Below, in pieces: positions 30,868 through 37,848 of a stretch of DNA of 37,848 bases (positions are counted from its first letter, which is position 1; each line of letters starts with the position of its first letter). Position numbers and translations under genes: made by a program. The DNA is from Clostridiales bacterium (lineage in GTDB: Bacteria > Bacillota > Clostridia > Lachnospirales > Lachnospiraceae): NCBI GenBank assembly GCA_029338615.1, contig JAQYAS010000102.1, positions 1 through 37,848 of the forward strand, read 5' to 3'. Under the pieces are notes generated by a model, which saw only the letters and a list, made by a program, of their open reading frames with translations, was not told the origin of the DNA and ran no database searches.

Positions 30868-32829
30868 TTACTTGGCGAGGATGGAAAGTACCTCGTTGCT
30901 TCTTGCGATGAACTTGGTCATTGCCTCAGCTGACAGTGGACGGTTGGCAAGTACAGCCAGATCATACAGCTGACAGCAGATGGTGGCTGTGTTGTCGCCA
31001 TCCGGGTTATCAAGGACATACTTGACAAGATTGTTGTTGCTGTTCAGAATAAGTGTCTCGCCTTCGCCCTGTCCGAACATGGATGGATCCATACCTGCCA
31101 TGCCATACATTTTCATCATTTCCTGCATACGTCTTGTTTCCTCAGGCTGTGTGAGGATAGAAGATGTATTCTCATCTTTGAGAGACTCAACTTTTATGTT
31201 GAGGTTCTTCATGTCAAGAGCTTTTTCAAATGTTGCAGTAAGTTTGTCCTTATATTCCTTTGCGGTTTCCTCCGACAGTTCTTCACCTACGAAGTTGTCA
31301 GACAGTTCAGCATCTATTCTGTAGAAGTGAACATTCTCATTCTTCTGTTCAAGCATGGTGATGAATGGGCTGTCGATGGTCTGTGTCATGATCAGAGCGT
31401 CCATTCCTTCGGACTTGAACATGTTGATGTACTGAGACTGAGCCTGTTCATCAGTTACATAGAATACTTTGTTCTCATATTTTTCTTTTCCTGCTTCAAG
31501 ATACTCAGGAAGGGTGATGTATTTGCCCTCAAGATTCTTGTAAATACAGAAGTCTTTCATCTTGTCGAGGAACTTGAGATCCTTCAGACATCCAAACTTG
31601 ATAAACGGATTGATGTCATCCCAGTATTTTTCGTAGTCCTCTCTGTGTACCTTATACATACCTGAAAGTTTGTCGGCAACCTTCTTGGTGATGTAGTCTG
31701 ATATCTTCTTGACAAATCCATCATTCTGAAGTGCACTACGCGATACATTCAGAGGAAGATCAGGGCAGTCGATACATCCCTTTAAGAGCATAAGGAACTC
31801 AGGGATAACTTCTTTGATGTTATCAGCTACGAATACCTGGTTGTTGTACAGCTTGATAGTTCCCTCGAGATTGTCATACTGTGTGTTGATCTTAGGGAAG
31901 TACAGTATACCTTTCAGGTTGAAAGGATAATCCATGTTCAGATGTATCCAGAACAGAGGCTCCTTGTAGTCGTGGAATACCTTTCTGTAGAAATCTTTGT
32001 AGTCATCATCTGTGCAGTCATTTGGATGTTTTGCCCACAGTGGAGTAGTAGTGTTCAAAGGCTTAGGAGCTTCAGGCTTTTTATCTTCTTTCTTTTCGTC
32101 TTTGTCAGGCTCAGCCTTGCTGTCAGCATTATTATTATCAGTAGAATCATTTACTTCCTTTGCATCTACATCTACAGTTGCATCCTTAGGATCTTCCTTT
32201 GGAGCATCTGCGTTGGTATAGTAGATCTCAACAGGCATGAATGAACAGTATTTGTCTATGACTTCTTTGATTCTGTATTCATTTGCAAATTCATAGCTGT
32301 CCTCGTTCAGATACAGAGTGATAGTAGTACCACGGTCTGCCTTTACGCATTTCTTCATAGAGTATTCAAGTCCGTCCTTGCACTCCCAGTATACAGCGTC
32401 TTCATCATCTTTATATGATTTTGTCTCTATAGTAACTTTGTCAGCAACCATGAATGCGGAGTAGAATCCAAGACCAAAATGACCGATGATCTGTTCCTCA
32501 GTTGCTTTATCTTTATACTGCTCAAGGAAAGCTTCTGCGCCGGAAAAAGCGATCTGGTTAATGTATTTCTCCACCTCTTCCTCGGTCATACCGATACCAT
32601 TATCTGTAAATGTAATGGTTTTGTCATTTGAACTGGTTGTAACATCGATACGATAAGGTTCGTCTGGTTCCTCAAATTCTCCCATGAGTGACAGTTTTTT
32701 CAGTTTTGTTACAGCGTCACAGCCGTTTGATATAAGCTCCCTGACAAATATATCATGGTCGGAATACAGCCACTTCTTGATGACAGGGAAAATATTTTCA
32801 CTGTTGATTGATAAATTTCCGTTCTTCAT
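30868..32829 (-). CDS. htpG: Hsp90 chaperone HtpG with extended acidic linker
   Basis: HtpG is the bacterial Hsp90. The N-terminal ATPase domain shows HDIFVRELISNGCDAVTKL, DNGIGMT (76-82) and GHFGLGFYSAF (116-126). The middle domain holds PLWAKHPNDCTDDDYKDFY, PLFWIHLNMDYP and the ATP-contacting Arg loop DLPLNVSRSALQND (E of the usual SRE is S). The C-terminal dimerisation domain ends at ARSNEVLSILAK. Between the first two domains, residues about 206-258 form a roughly 50-residue Asp/Glu/Lys/Asn-rich low-complexity linker, much longer than in E. coli HtpG. AAGGAG lies before the start. It has a CIRCE operator and a folded leader, implying HrcA-type heat regulation. Confidence 0.96.
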   Translation of the reverse strand: MKNGNLSINSENIFPVIKKWLYSDHDIFVRELISNGCDAVTKLKKLSLMGEFEEPDEPYRIDVTTSSNDKTITFTDNGIGMTEEEVEKYINQIAFSGAEAFLEQYKDKATEEQIIGHFGLGFYSAFMVADKVTIETKSYKDDEDAVYWECKDGLEYSMKKCVKADRGTTITLYLNEDSYEFANEYRIKEVIDKYCSFMPVEIYYTNADAPKEDPKDATVDVDAKEVNDSTDNNNADSKAEPDKDEKKEDKKPEAPKPLNTTTPLWAKHPNDCTDDDYKDFYRKVFHDYKEPLFWIHLNMDYPFNLKGILYFPKINTQYDNLEGTIKLYNNQVFVADNIKEVIPEFLMLLKGCIDCPDLPLNVSRSALQNDGFVKKISDYITKKVADKLSGMYKVHREDYEKYWDDINPFIKFGCLKDLKFLDKMKDFCIYKNLEGKYITLPEYLEAGKEKYENKVFYVTDEQAQSQYINMFKSEGMDALIMTQTIDSPFITMLEQKNENVHFYRIDAELSDNFVGEELSEETAKEYKDKLTATFEKALDMKNLNIKVESLKDENTSSILTQPEETRRMQEMMKMYGMAGMDPSMFGQGEGETLILNSNNNLVKYVLDNPDGDNTATICCQLYDLAVLANRPLSAEAMTKFIARSNEVLSILAK

Positions 32830-32868
32830 AGTGTATACATCTCCTTAAATTCTTATAATTGTTTTATG

Positions 32869-32925
32869 GATGTGTCATCCCCGATTCGTGTACATCACAA
32901 TTGTAAAAATGTACACTGACACATC
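32869..32925 (-). promoter_or_regulatory. Stem-loop at the 5' end of the htpG leader
   Basis: Two nested perfect stems lie here: GATGTGTCA (32869-32877) with TGACACATC (32917-32925), and GTGTACAT (32888-32895) with ATGTACAC (32909-32916). From the predicted start near 32931 this is the first structure of the mRNA. The GUGUACAU arm could alternatively pair with the near-complement AUGUAUACAC beside the ribosome binding site (32831-32840), so a temperature- or ligand-dependent switch is conceivable, or it may simply stabilise the mRNA. Confidence 0.55.
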
Positions 32926-32937
32926 AGGCTAAAAGGT

Positions 32938-32966
32938 ATGATAAATCAGCCGGGAACTAAAGTCAA
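32938..32966 (-). promoter_or_regulatory. htpG promoter
   Basis: On the minus strand TTGACT (32961-32966) and TATCAT (32938-32943) are exactly 17 bases apart, giving a leader of about 100 bases. Confidence 0.8.
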
Positions 32967-32973
32967 GAAAAAA

Positions 32974-33000
32974 TTAGCACTCAAATAAAATGAGTGCTAA
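32974..33000 (-). promoter_or_regulatory. CIRCE operator (HrcA site)
   Basis: TTAGCACTC-N9-GAGTGCTAA matches the CIRCE consensus perfectly. HrcA bound here would repress htpG under normal conditions. It lies just upstream of the -35 box rather than over the start site, and no gene diverges from it. Confidence 0.95.
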
Positions 33001-33014
33001 CAGGCGACAGCCAT

Positions 33015-33046
33015 AAAAAAGTCCGGCTTCAAATGTGCGGCCGGAC
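33015..33046 (-). terminator. Terminator of the DUF5721 gene
   Basis: GTCCGGC (33021-33027) pairs with GCCGGAC (33040-33046); on the minus strand TTTTTT follows. It separates the DUF5721 gene from the htpG control region. Confidence 0.85.
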
Positions 33047-33055
33047 CTGTAAGAA

Positions 33056-33553
33056 TCAGTTTTCTGTGAAATATATTCCGGAGGATTTCAGAAAAGTTCT
33101 TATCTCCTCATCCCATACATGTTCCAATATCTTGTCCATGGTGAAAATATTCTGGGTTGCCATGGATGTGAGTTGTATACTCATTCCATCATAGTATATA
33201 TTGAGTGTGAGATTGGCAACGTCCGAAACAGGAATTGTGAGATGATTCTTCTCAAGCATGTCCATGATATCTTGCTGGGAGAGAACAAGGACAATCTTGA
33301 AACTCAGCGGAAGCTTCTTGCCACGAATTACATTATATACATGAGGTCTAAGTTTTTCCCAGCATGTATATGATGTGGAAGGCATGGCTTCAAGCTCCTC
33401 CTTGTCAAAGAAGTCTTTATTTATTCTTCCATCAAAACTGTATGTGATGCCACTTTTTACAAATGCATCCATGGCAAGAAAGTGGTCAAATGTATTTTCC
33501 ATGAGAAGTTTCTTTACGAAATCTCTGGTCTCTGTAACTGTAATATCTAACAT
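33056..33553 (-). CDS. DUF5721 family protein
   Basis: The 165-residue protein resembles, from memory, the DUF5721 family of Clostridia: an N-terminal DITVTETRDFVKKLLMENTFDHFLAMDAFV helix pair, TYSFDGRINKDFFDKEELEAM, then WEKLRPHVYNVIRGKKLPLSFKIVLVLS, and a C-terminal beta segment NLTLNIYYDGMSIQLTSMATQNIFTMDKILEHVWDEEI. There is no known function and no recognisable catalytic motif. I start at 33553, which has AGGAGA 5 bases upstream, rather than at upstream in-frame codons that would add a hydrophobic stretch from non-coding AT-rich DNA. It is monocistronic. Confidence 0.75.
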   Translation of the reverse strand: MLDITVTETRDFVKKLLMENTFDHFLAMDAFVKSGITYSFDGRINKDFFDKEELEAMPSTSYTCWEKLRPHVYNVIRGKKLPLSFKIVLVLSQQDIMDMLEKNHLTIPVSDVANLTLNIYYDGMSIQLTSMATQNIFTMDKILEHVWDEEIRTFLKSSGIYFTEN

Positions 33554-33606
33554 TAGAATCTCCTGTTCAGTGTTATGGTAAAAAATTAATAAAAATGTAT
33601 ATGAAA

Positions 33607-33634
33607 AGTATACCAGAAAAAGATGGAAAAGCAA
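33607..33634 (-). promoter_or_regulatory. Candidate promoter of the DUF5721 gene
   Basis: On the minus strand TTGCTT (33629-33634), 16 bases, TATACT (33607-33612), with about 50 bases to the start codon. Confidence 0.45.
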
Positions 33635-33664
33635 CGATGTAAAAATATTAAGAAAATGAAGTTG

Positions 33665-33693
33665 TTGACAAACTACACGCTCCCACATATACT
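33665..33693 (+). promoter_or_regulatory. cysS operon promoter
   Basis: TTGACA (33665-33670), a 17-base spacer and TATACT (33688-33693) form a near-consensus promoter. Transcription should start near 33700, at the first bases of the T-box leader. Confidence 0.85.
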
Positions 33694-33699
33694 AAATCC

Positions 33700-33960
33700 T
33701 GAAAGACTGTGAACAGAGAGAGTAACCATATTCAGAAGATTCAGAGAGACCGTGCCATCGGCTGCAAGCATGGTTATCCGAGCTGTGGTGAAGTGCATCT
33801 GGGAGTCCGCCGAAGGAAAGGAACAAAGTATTTCGGTGCGTGCAAGGGACGTTACACCCGACAGGAGTGGGATAAGTATCCAATTAGAGTGGAACCGCGG
33901 AGATATAATACTTCGTCTCTATATGCATATTATATATGTGTATTGGGACGAAGTTTTTTA
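33700..33960 (+). promoter_or_regulatory. T-box riboswitch, cysteine type
   Basis: The T-box sequence AGAGTGGAACCGCGG (33886-33900) is diagnostic. Upstream lies a stem I region with AG-rich internal loops (near 33715-33750) and a specifier-like loop with TGC, the Cys codon, at 33763-33765 followed by A. The terminator pairs ACTTCGTC (33910-33917) with GACGAAGT (33947-33954) before TTTTTT. Uncharged tRNA-Cys would bind, stabilise the antiterminator and allow expression of cysS and the genes after it. The 33554-34027 gap is filled by this leader, its promoter and the DUF5721 promoter. Confidence 0.95.
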
Positions 33961-34027
33961 GTGGAAAAAGATACAAATACAAAGCTCCATAAGAAGAGAA
34001 AGAATTTAGCAGAAAGGATTTATAGAT

Positions 34028-35419
34028 ATGAAGATTTTGAATACTCTCACAAGAAAAAAAGAAGAATTCAAGCCTATAAATGAGGGCAAGGTGGGAATAT
34101 ATGTGTGTGGACCTACCGTGTATGATTATATTCATATAGGAAATGCAAGACCTATGATCGTATTTGACACACTCAGAAGATACCTTGAGTACAAGGGATA
34201 TGATGTCAATTATGTATCAAATTTCACGGATGTGGATGATAAGATCATCAAACGTGCCAATGAAGAGGGCGTGGACGCCAGTGTTATTTCAGAGCGATAT
34301 ATCGCAGAAGTGAAGAAGGATATGGCCGCGCTTAATGTTCGTGAGGCAACTACACATCCAAAGGCCACAGAAGAAATTCCTGATATGATAGAGATGGTTA
34401 AGACACTTATTGAGAAGGATTACGCATATGAGGTGAATGGAACAGTATACTTCAGAACGAGAAAATTCAAGGATTACGGCAAGCTGTCCAAGAAGAATAT
34501 AGATGATCTCCGTTCTGGAAACAGGGATCTGCTTGTGTCTGGCGTAGATGAGAAAGAGGATCCGCTTGATTTTGTTCTCTGGAAACCAAAGAAGGAGGGC
34601 GAACCATCATGGCCATCACCATGGGGCGATGGAAGGCCGGGCTGGCATCTGGAATGCTCAGTTATGTCCAAGAAGTATATTGGTGACGTTATAGATATTC
34701 ATGCAGGTGGTGAGGATCTGATATTCCCACATCATGAGAACGAGATAGCACAGAGTGAGGCGGCAAATGGCACTGAGTTTGCAAGATACTGGATGCACAA
34801 TGGCTTCCTCAAGATCAATAATGAGAAGATGTCCAAGTCGCTTGGAAACTTCTTTACAGTAAGAGAGATTGCAGAGAAATACCCACTTCAGGTTATAAGA
34901 TTCTTTATGCTCTCAGCTCATTACAGGAGTCCTCTTAATTTCTCAGCTGATCTGGTAGAGGCAGCAAAGAACAGTCTTGAGAGAGTGCTCACAGCAGTAG
35001 ACAGACTCAAGGGAATAAAAGGTGTTGATGGAGACGCAGATCAGGCAGTTTCAGATGCTGTTGCAGCTTATGTTAAGAAATATGAGGATGCCATGGATGA
35101 TGACCTCAACACGGCGGACGCTATATCTGTTATATTTGAACTTGTAAAGTATGCAAATGTAAATGTGACAGAGGAATCAACCAGGGCTTCAGTCGAGCTG
35201 GTTCTTTCTACCATAGAGAAGCTCTGTGATATACTTGGAATTATCACAGAGAAGAAGGAAGAGATTCTTGATTCTGATATTGAGGCACTCATTCAGGAGA
35301 GACAGGATGCCAGAAAAGCAAAGAATTTTGCGAGAGCAGATGAGATCCGTGATCAGCTTAGTGACATGGGAATTATCCTTGAGGATACCAGAGAGGGTGT
35401 AAAATGGAAAAGAGCATAG
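34028..35419 (+). CDS. cysS: Cysteinyl-tRNA synthetase
   Basis: CysRS charges tRNA-Cys. The class I signature appears as YIHIGNARP (HIGH) near residue 36-43 and KMSKSLGN (KMSKS) near residue 268-275. Zinc ligands are Cys in VCGPTVYD, GWHLECSVM and HHENE. 463 residues is normal, and the C-terminal DALR-type region runs to EDTREGVKWKRA. It is controlled by the T-box leader and overlaps mrnC by 16 bases. Confidence 0.97.
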   Translation: MKILNTLTRKKEEFKPINEGKVGIYVCGPTVYDYIHIGNARPMIVFDTLRRYLEYKGYDVNYVSNFTDVDDKIIKRANEEGVDASVISERYIAEVKKDMAALNVREATTHPKATEEIPDMIEMVKTLIEKDYAYEVNGTVYFRTRKFKDYGKLSKKNIDDLRSGNRDLLVSGVDEKEDPLDFVLWKPKKEGEPSWPSPWGDGRPGWHLECSVMSKKYIGDVIDIHAGGEDLIFPHHENEIAQSEAANGTEFARYWMHNGFLKINNEKMSKSLGNFFTVREIAEKYPLQVIRFFMLSAHYRSPLNFSADLVEAAKNSLERVLTAVDRLKGIKGVDGDADQAVSDAVAAYVKKYEDAMDDDLNTADAISVIFELVKYANVNVTEESTRASVELVLSTIEKLCDILGIITEKKEEILDSDIEALIQERQDARKAKNFARADEIRDQLSDMGIILEDTREGVKWKRA

Positions 35420-35823
35420 ACAGCTATTTTACTGAGATCCTCGGAGTGACTTACACCAATCCCAGAGAGTATTCACCGTTGTCACTGGCATATATAGGTG
35501 ACAGCGTGTTTGACCTGCTCATCAAGACCCTTGCAGTTACAAAGGACAATAAGCAGGCATACAAATACCATAAAGAAGTAAGTCAGAAGGTCAAGGCTGA
35601 GGCACAGGCAGGGTATATAATGTATCTTCTCGACAATGGCCTTCTCACAGAGGAAGAAGAGTGGATATACAAGAGAGGTAGAAATACAAAGACGCATTCG
35701 ACAGCCAAGAACGCCACTGTGGGACAATACCGTATGGCAACAGGCTTTGAGTGCCTTATAGGATTTTTGTATCTGGATAAACAATATGACAGGATGTTTG
35801 AGATCACAAGGATGATACTGTGA
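35404..35823 (+). CDS. mrnC: Mini-ribonuclease III
   Basis: MrnC matures 23S rRNA ends in Firmicutes. The 139-residue protein has the RNase III catalytic domain without a dsRNA-binding domain: LSLAYIGDSVFDLLIK holds the catalytic Asp, and TGFECLIGFLYLDKQYDRMFEI the catalytic Glu of the second motif. RGRNTKTHSTAKNATVGQYRMAT is the family-specific loop. It overlaps cysS and lies next to rlmB in the usual order. Confidence 0.95.
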   Translation: MEKSIDSYFTEILGVTYTNPREYSPLSLAYIGDSVFDLLIKTLAVTKDNKQAYKYHKEVSQKVKAEAQAGYIMYLLDNGLLTEEEEWIYKRGRNTKTHSTAKNATVGQYRMATGFECLIGFLYLDKQYDRMFEITRMIL

Positions 35824-35841
35824 AGGTAGATGGAGAATAAG

Positions 35842-36624
35842 ATGAGCAGAGAATTTGAAAACAATAATAATACAAATGAGAGCGCAGAAGAGGCTTTTGT
35901 CATTGAGGGAAGAAATGCAGTCCTTGAGGCGTTCAGATCAGGCAAGACGATAGACAAGCTTTATGTTCTTGACGGATGCAGAGATGGTGCAGTGAACAGT
36001 ATAGTCCGTGAGGCTAAGAAGCAGGATACTGTTATCAACTATCTATCAAAGGAGAAGTTAAACCAGATGTCTCAGTCTGGTAAACACCAGGGAGTTATAG
36101 CCCATGCAGCAGCATACAAATATGCTGAAATAGAGGATATGTTTGCTCTGGCAGAGAGCAGAGGAGAGGATCCGTTTTTCTTCATACTCGATGAGATCGA
36201 GGATCCGCATAACCTTGGCGCTATCATCAGAACAGCGAACCTTTGCGGTGCCCACGGTGTAATCATACCTAAGAGACGTGCAGTTGGTATTACAGCAACA
36301 GTAGTCAAGGCATCTGCAGGAGCTATCAATTATACTCCTGTTGCAAAGGTGACAAATATCAGTAAGACCATCGAGGAGCTCAAAGAGCGTGGTATGTGGT
36401 TTGCCTGTGCAGATATGGATGGTGAGCTTATGTACAGATGCAATCTCACAGGTTCTCTGGGACTTGTGATAGGCAATGAGGGAAGTGGTGTGAGCAGACT
36501 GGTAAAGGAGAAGTGTGACTATGTGGTATCGGTTCCTATGAAGGGCGATATCGATTCACTTAATGCCTCTGTAGCTGCTGGTGTCCTCGCATATGAAGTT
36601 GTAAGGCAGAGAATGGGTAAATAA
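35842..36624 (+). CDS. rlmB: 23S rRNA (guanosine-2'-O)-methyltransferase RlmB-like (SpoU/TrmH)
   Basis: The protein has an N-terminal substrate-binding domain (VIEGRNAVLEAFRSGKTIDKLYVLDG; SQSGKHQGVIAHAAAYKY) and a SPOUT knot with FFILDEIEDPHNLGAIIRTANLCGAHGVIIPKRRA (motif 1), LVIGNEGSGVSRLVKEKCDYVVSVPMKG (motif 2) and DSLNASVAAGVLAYEVVRQR (motif 3). RlmB methylates G2251 of 23S rRNA. ATG 35842 has GGAG at 35832-35835 with a 6-base spacer and is preferred over the ATG at 35830. The N-terminal 15 residues are Asn/Glu-rich. sigH starts 3 bases after the stop. Confidence 0.92.
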   Translation: MSREFENNNNTNESAEEAFVIEGRNAVLEAFRSGKTIDKLYVLDGCRDGAVNSIVREAKKQDTVINYLSKEKLNQMSQSGKHQGVIAHAAAYKYAEIEDMFALAESRGEDPFFFILDEIEDPHNLGAIIRTANLCGAHGVIIPKRRAVGITATVVKASAGAINYTPVAKVTNISKTIEELKERGMWFACADMDGELMYRCNLTGSLGLVIGNEGSGVSRLVKEKCDYVVSVPMKGDIDSLNASVAAGVLAYEVVRQRMGK

Positions 36625-36627
36625 GTT

Positions 36628-37218
36628 ATGTATTCAGATTTATCAGATAATGAATTGCTGGAACTTATAAATGACCATAAAGACAATGATGCCATGGAGA
36701 CTCTGATAAAGAGATATGGCCCTCTGGTGACAAGACAGAGCAGAAGTCTGTACATTATAGGTGCTGATGAGGAGGATCTCATCCAGGAAGGCATGATAGG
36801 ACTTGTAAAGGCTGTCAATGACTATAAGACAGATAAAGGTGCAAGCTTTAAAACATTTGCATTTATGTGTGTCAGAAGACAGATGCTTACAGCAGTGAGC
36901 AGTTCCAATAATCAGCGAAATACCCCACTGAACCATTATATATCCATATATGGGGATGACAACAGTGATTATTCAAGTCCACTTGATGAGATGGAGAGTG
37001 GAGTTATCACAAATCCTGAGGATATCATGCTGGCGAAGCTACATGAGTCGGATCTTATAAAGTTGATCGACAGTAAGCTTTCAAAACTCGAGAAGCAGGT
37101 TCTTGACGAATATCTCACCGGCGCTTCTTATGAAGTGATAGGGGAAAGACTCGGTAAGCCGGCAAAATCAATAGATAATGCGGTACAGAGGATCAGGGCT
37201 AAACTCAGGGATATATAA
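36628..37218 (+). CDS. sigH: RNA polymerase sigma factor SigH-like
   Basis: The 196-residue protein has sigma-70 region 2 (MIGLVKAVNDYKTDKGASFKTFAFMCVRRQM, including the ADEEDLIQEG core-binding segment) and region 4 (LEKQVLDEYLTGASYEVIGERLGKPAKSIDNAVQRIRAKL). Its length, motifs and place after cysS-mrnC-rlmB match SigH (Spo0H), which directs stationary-phase and early sporulation or competence genes. The B. subtilis gene rae1/yacP that lies between rlmB and sigH is absent. Its translation may be coupled to rlmB. Confidence 0.9.
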   Translation: MYSDLSDNELLELINDHKDNDAMETLIKRYGPLVTRQSRSLYIIGADEEDLIQEGMIGLVKAVNDYKTDKGASFKTFAFMCVRRQMLTAVSSSNNQRNTPLNHYISIYGDDNSDYSSPLDEMESGVITNPEDIMLAKLHESDLIKLIDSKLSKLEKQVLDEYLTGASYEVIGERLGKPAKSIDNAVQRIRAKLRDI

Positions 37219-37239
37219 ATAAATACATGTAGATTAAGT

Positions 37240-37280
37240 AAAAGAGTCAGACAATCAGAAATGAATTGTCCGGCTCTTTT
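37240..37280 (+). terminator. Rho-independent terminator after sigH
   Basis: Arms 37240-37255 and 37265-37280 pair over 16 positions with one mismatch and one G-T pair; the right arm ends in TTTT. Confidence 0.8.
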
Positions 37281-37358
37281 CGTTTATATAAGCTGCTTTA
37301 AAAATAAAAATCAAAAATAATACTTGCATATTTTATGATAATTTTTTAAAATCACCTA

Positions 37359-37385
37359 TTTTTTTTTTTTTTTTTTTTTTTTTTT
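37359..37385 (+). repeat. 27-base poly-T tract
   Basis: An uninterrupted run of 27 T lies between the sigH terminator and the final gene. TACTAT at 37393-37398 could be a -10 element; 17 bases upstream falls inside the T-run. Homopolymers this long are prone to slippage in replication and sequencing. The rest of the 37219-37519 gap holds the sigH terminator and a possible 7-codon leader (MALSIIL, 37466-37489) with GGGGAGGT before it. Confidence 0.9.
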
Positions 37386-37519
37386 CATGTGGTACTATGT
37401 GAATGAATAACAGAATGATATGAAAACTGGCTAAAAAGCTAATTCATAATGGGGAGGTGGATTGAATGGCATTGAGTATTATTCTGTAGAGAGTGTATAT
37501 AACAGGAGGATAAAAGGGT

Positions 37520-37848
37520 ATGAGAAAGAGTATAAATTGTTTGAAGTATATGCTGCTTTGGGTGGTGGCATTGCTTTTGTGGATGCCGGTGCAGGCGAAG
37601 GCAGATGATGAAAGTTTTAATGAAGTCTATTACGGGGGGCTTGTATATCACATAGATAAAAATCAGGAGTGTATTATCATCGGTATAGAACCTTATTATG
37701 AAGGTGAAATTGTAATTCCGAGTGAGATAGAAGGAATGCCGGTAACTGGTATATCTGATTATGCTTTTAATGGCTGCGATGGCCTGACAAGTATAACAAT
37801 TCCAGAAGGCGTAACGAGCATAGGTGATGAGGCATTTAGTGGTTGTAG
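37520..37848 (+). CDS. Secreted BspA-like leucine-rich-repeat protein (partial, runs off window)
   Basis: The reading frame is open from ATG 37520 to the window end (109 residues). It begins with a signal peptide ([10 protein letters not shown], then a hydrophobic [13 protein letters not shown] and cleavage near AKA-DD). The mature part shows [36 protein letters not shown] and then LRR_5 units: [33 protein letters not shown]. BspA-like repeat proteins of gut bacteria are surface adhesins or secreted ligands. AGGAGG at 37504-37509 lies 10 bases upstream. The poly-T tract upstream suggests variable expression, which is inference. Confidence 0.88.
   Translation, partial: MRKSINCLKYMLLWVVALLLWMPVQAKADDESFNEVYYGGLVYHIDKNQECIIIGIEPYYEGEIVIPSEIEGMPVTGISDYAFNGCDGLTSITIPEGVTSIGDEAFSGC

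Overview
The window looks like chromosomal DNA of a low-to-moderate-GC Firmicute of the Lachnospiraceae type (Coprococcus and its relatives are my best guess; the genus cannot be fixed from sequence alone). The evidence is AGGAGG-type ribosome binding sites, a T-box leader before cysS, a CIRCE operator before htpG, a reverse rubrerythrin, a 3H-domain NiaR regulator, the cysS-mrnC-rlmB-sigH cluster, and DUF5721, PadR-DUF1700-DUF4097 and BspA-like proteins. No rRNA or complete tRNA gene, CRISPR array, prophage or intact insertion sequence was seen.

Region 1 (1-3300) is a tight plus-strand run of small accessory genes: a PC4/YdbC-like protein, a YaiI/YqxD protein, a methyltransferase fused to an HEPN-like helical domain, an atypical peptide deformylase and an AlkZ-related protein. 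Region 2 (3300-7640) is the de novo NAD operon nadB-nadC-niaR-nadA. It is preceded by a phased array of TTTACAT repeats and followed by a decayed GH42 beta-galactosidase 3' end. Region 3 (7640-10810) has an aldose-1-epimerase-like gene and a PadR-DUF1700-DUF4097 envelope-type module with its own promoter and operator-like dyads.

Region 4 (10900-18150) holds a PrsW-like protease with a repeat tail, pyrC, acylphosphatase, a COG0523 GTPase with a non-standard cysteine motif, an unrecognised membrane protein (basic coiled coil, membrane helices, probable beta-propeller) and a DUF4173 membrane protein. A strong hairpin separates it from the minus-strand pair nhaD-like antiporter/TerD-like protein (18154-20235). 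Region 5 (20400-25020) has an EAL phosphodiesterase with a GyrI-like sensor and degenerate GGDEF domain, a reverse rubrerythrin, a minus-strand membrane protein and a VanZ-like protein.

Region 6 (25020-29590) carries chorismate mutase-ACT followed by pyrF-pyrK-pyrD, and pyrE behind its own promoter. With pyrC at 11921 this covers most of de novo UMP synthesis; carA/B and pyrB are not in the window. Region 7 (29600-33700) has SEC-C methionine aminopeptidase, a 220-bp imperfect palindrome, htpG under CIRCE control with a structured 5' leader, and a DUF5721 gene. Region 8 (33660-37280) is the T-box controlled cysS-mrnC-rlmB-sigH operon. The window ends in a 27-nt poly-T tract and the start of a secreted BspA-like leucine-rich-repeat gene.

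The observations most worth following are the methyltransferase-HEPN-like fusion, the GyrI-GGDEF-EAL protein, the 220-bp palindrome, the TTTACAT array at the NAD operon, the coiled-coil/propeller membrane protein, and the htpG leader with its unusually long acidic linker in the protein.
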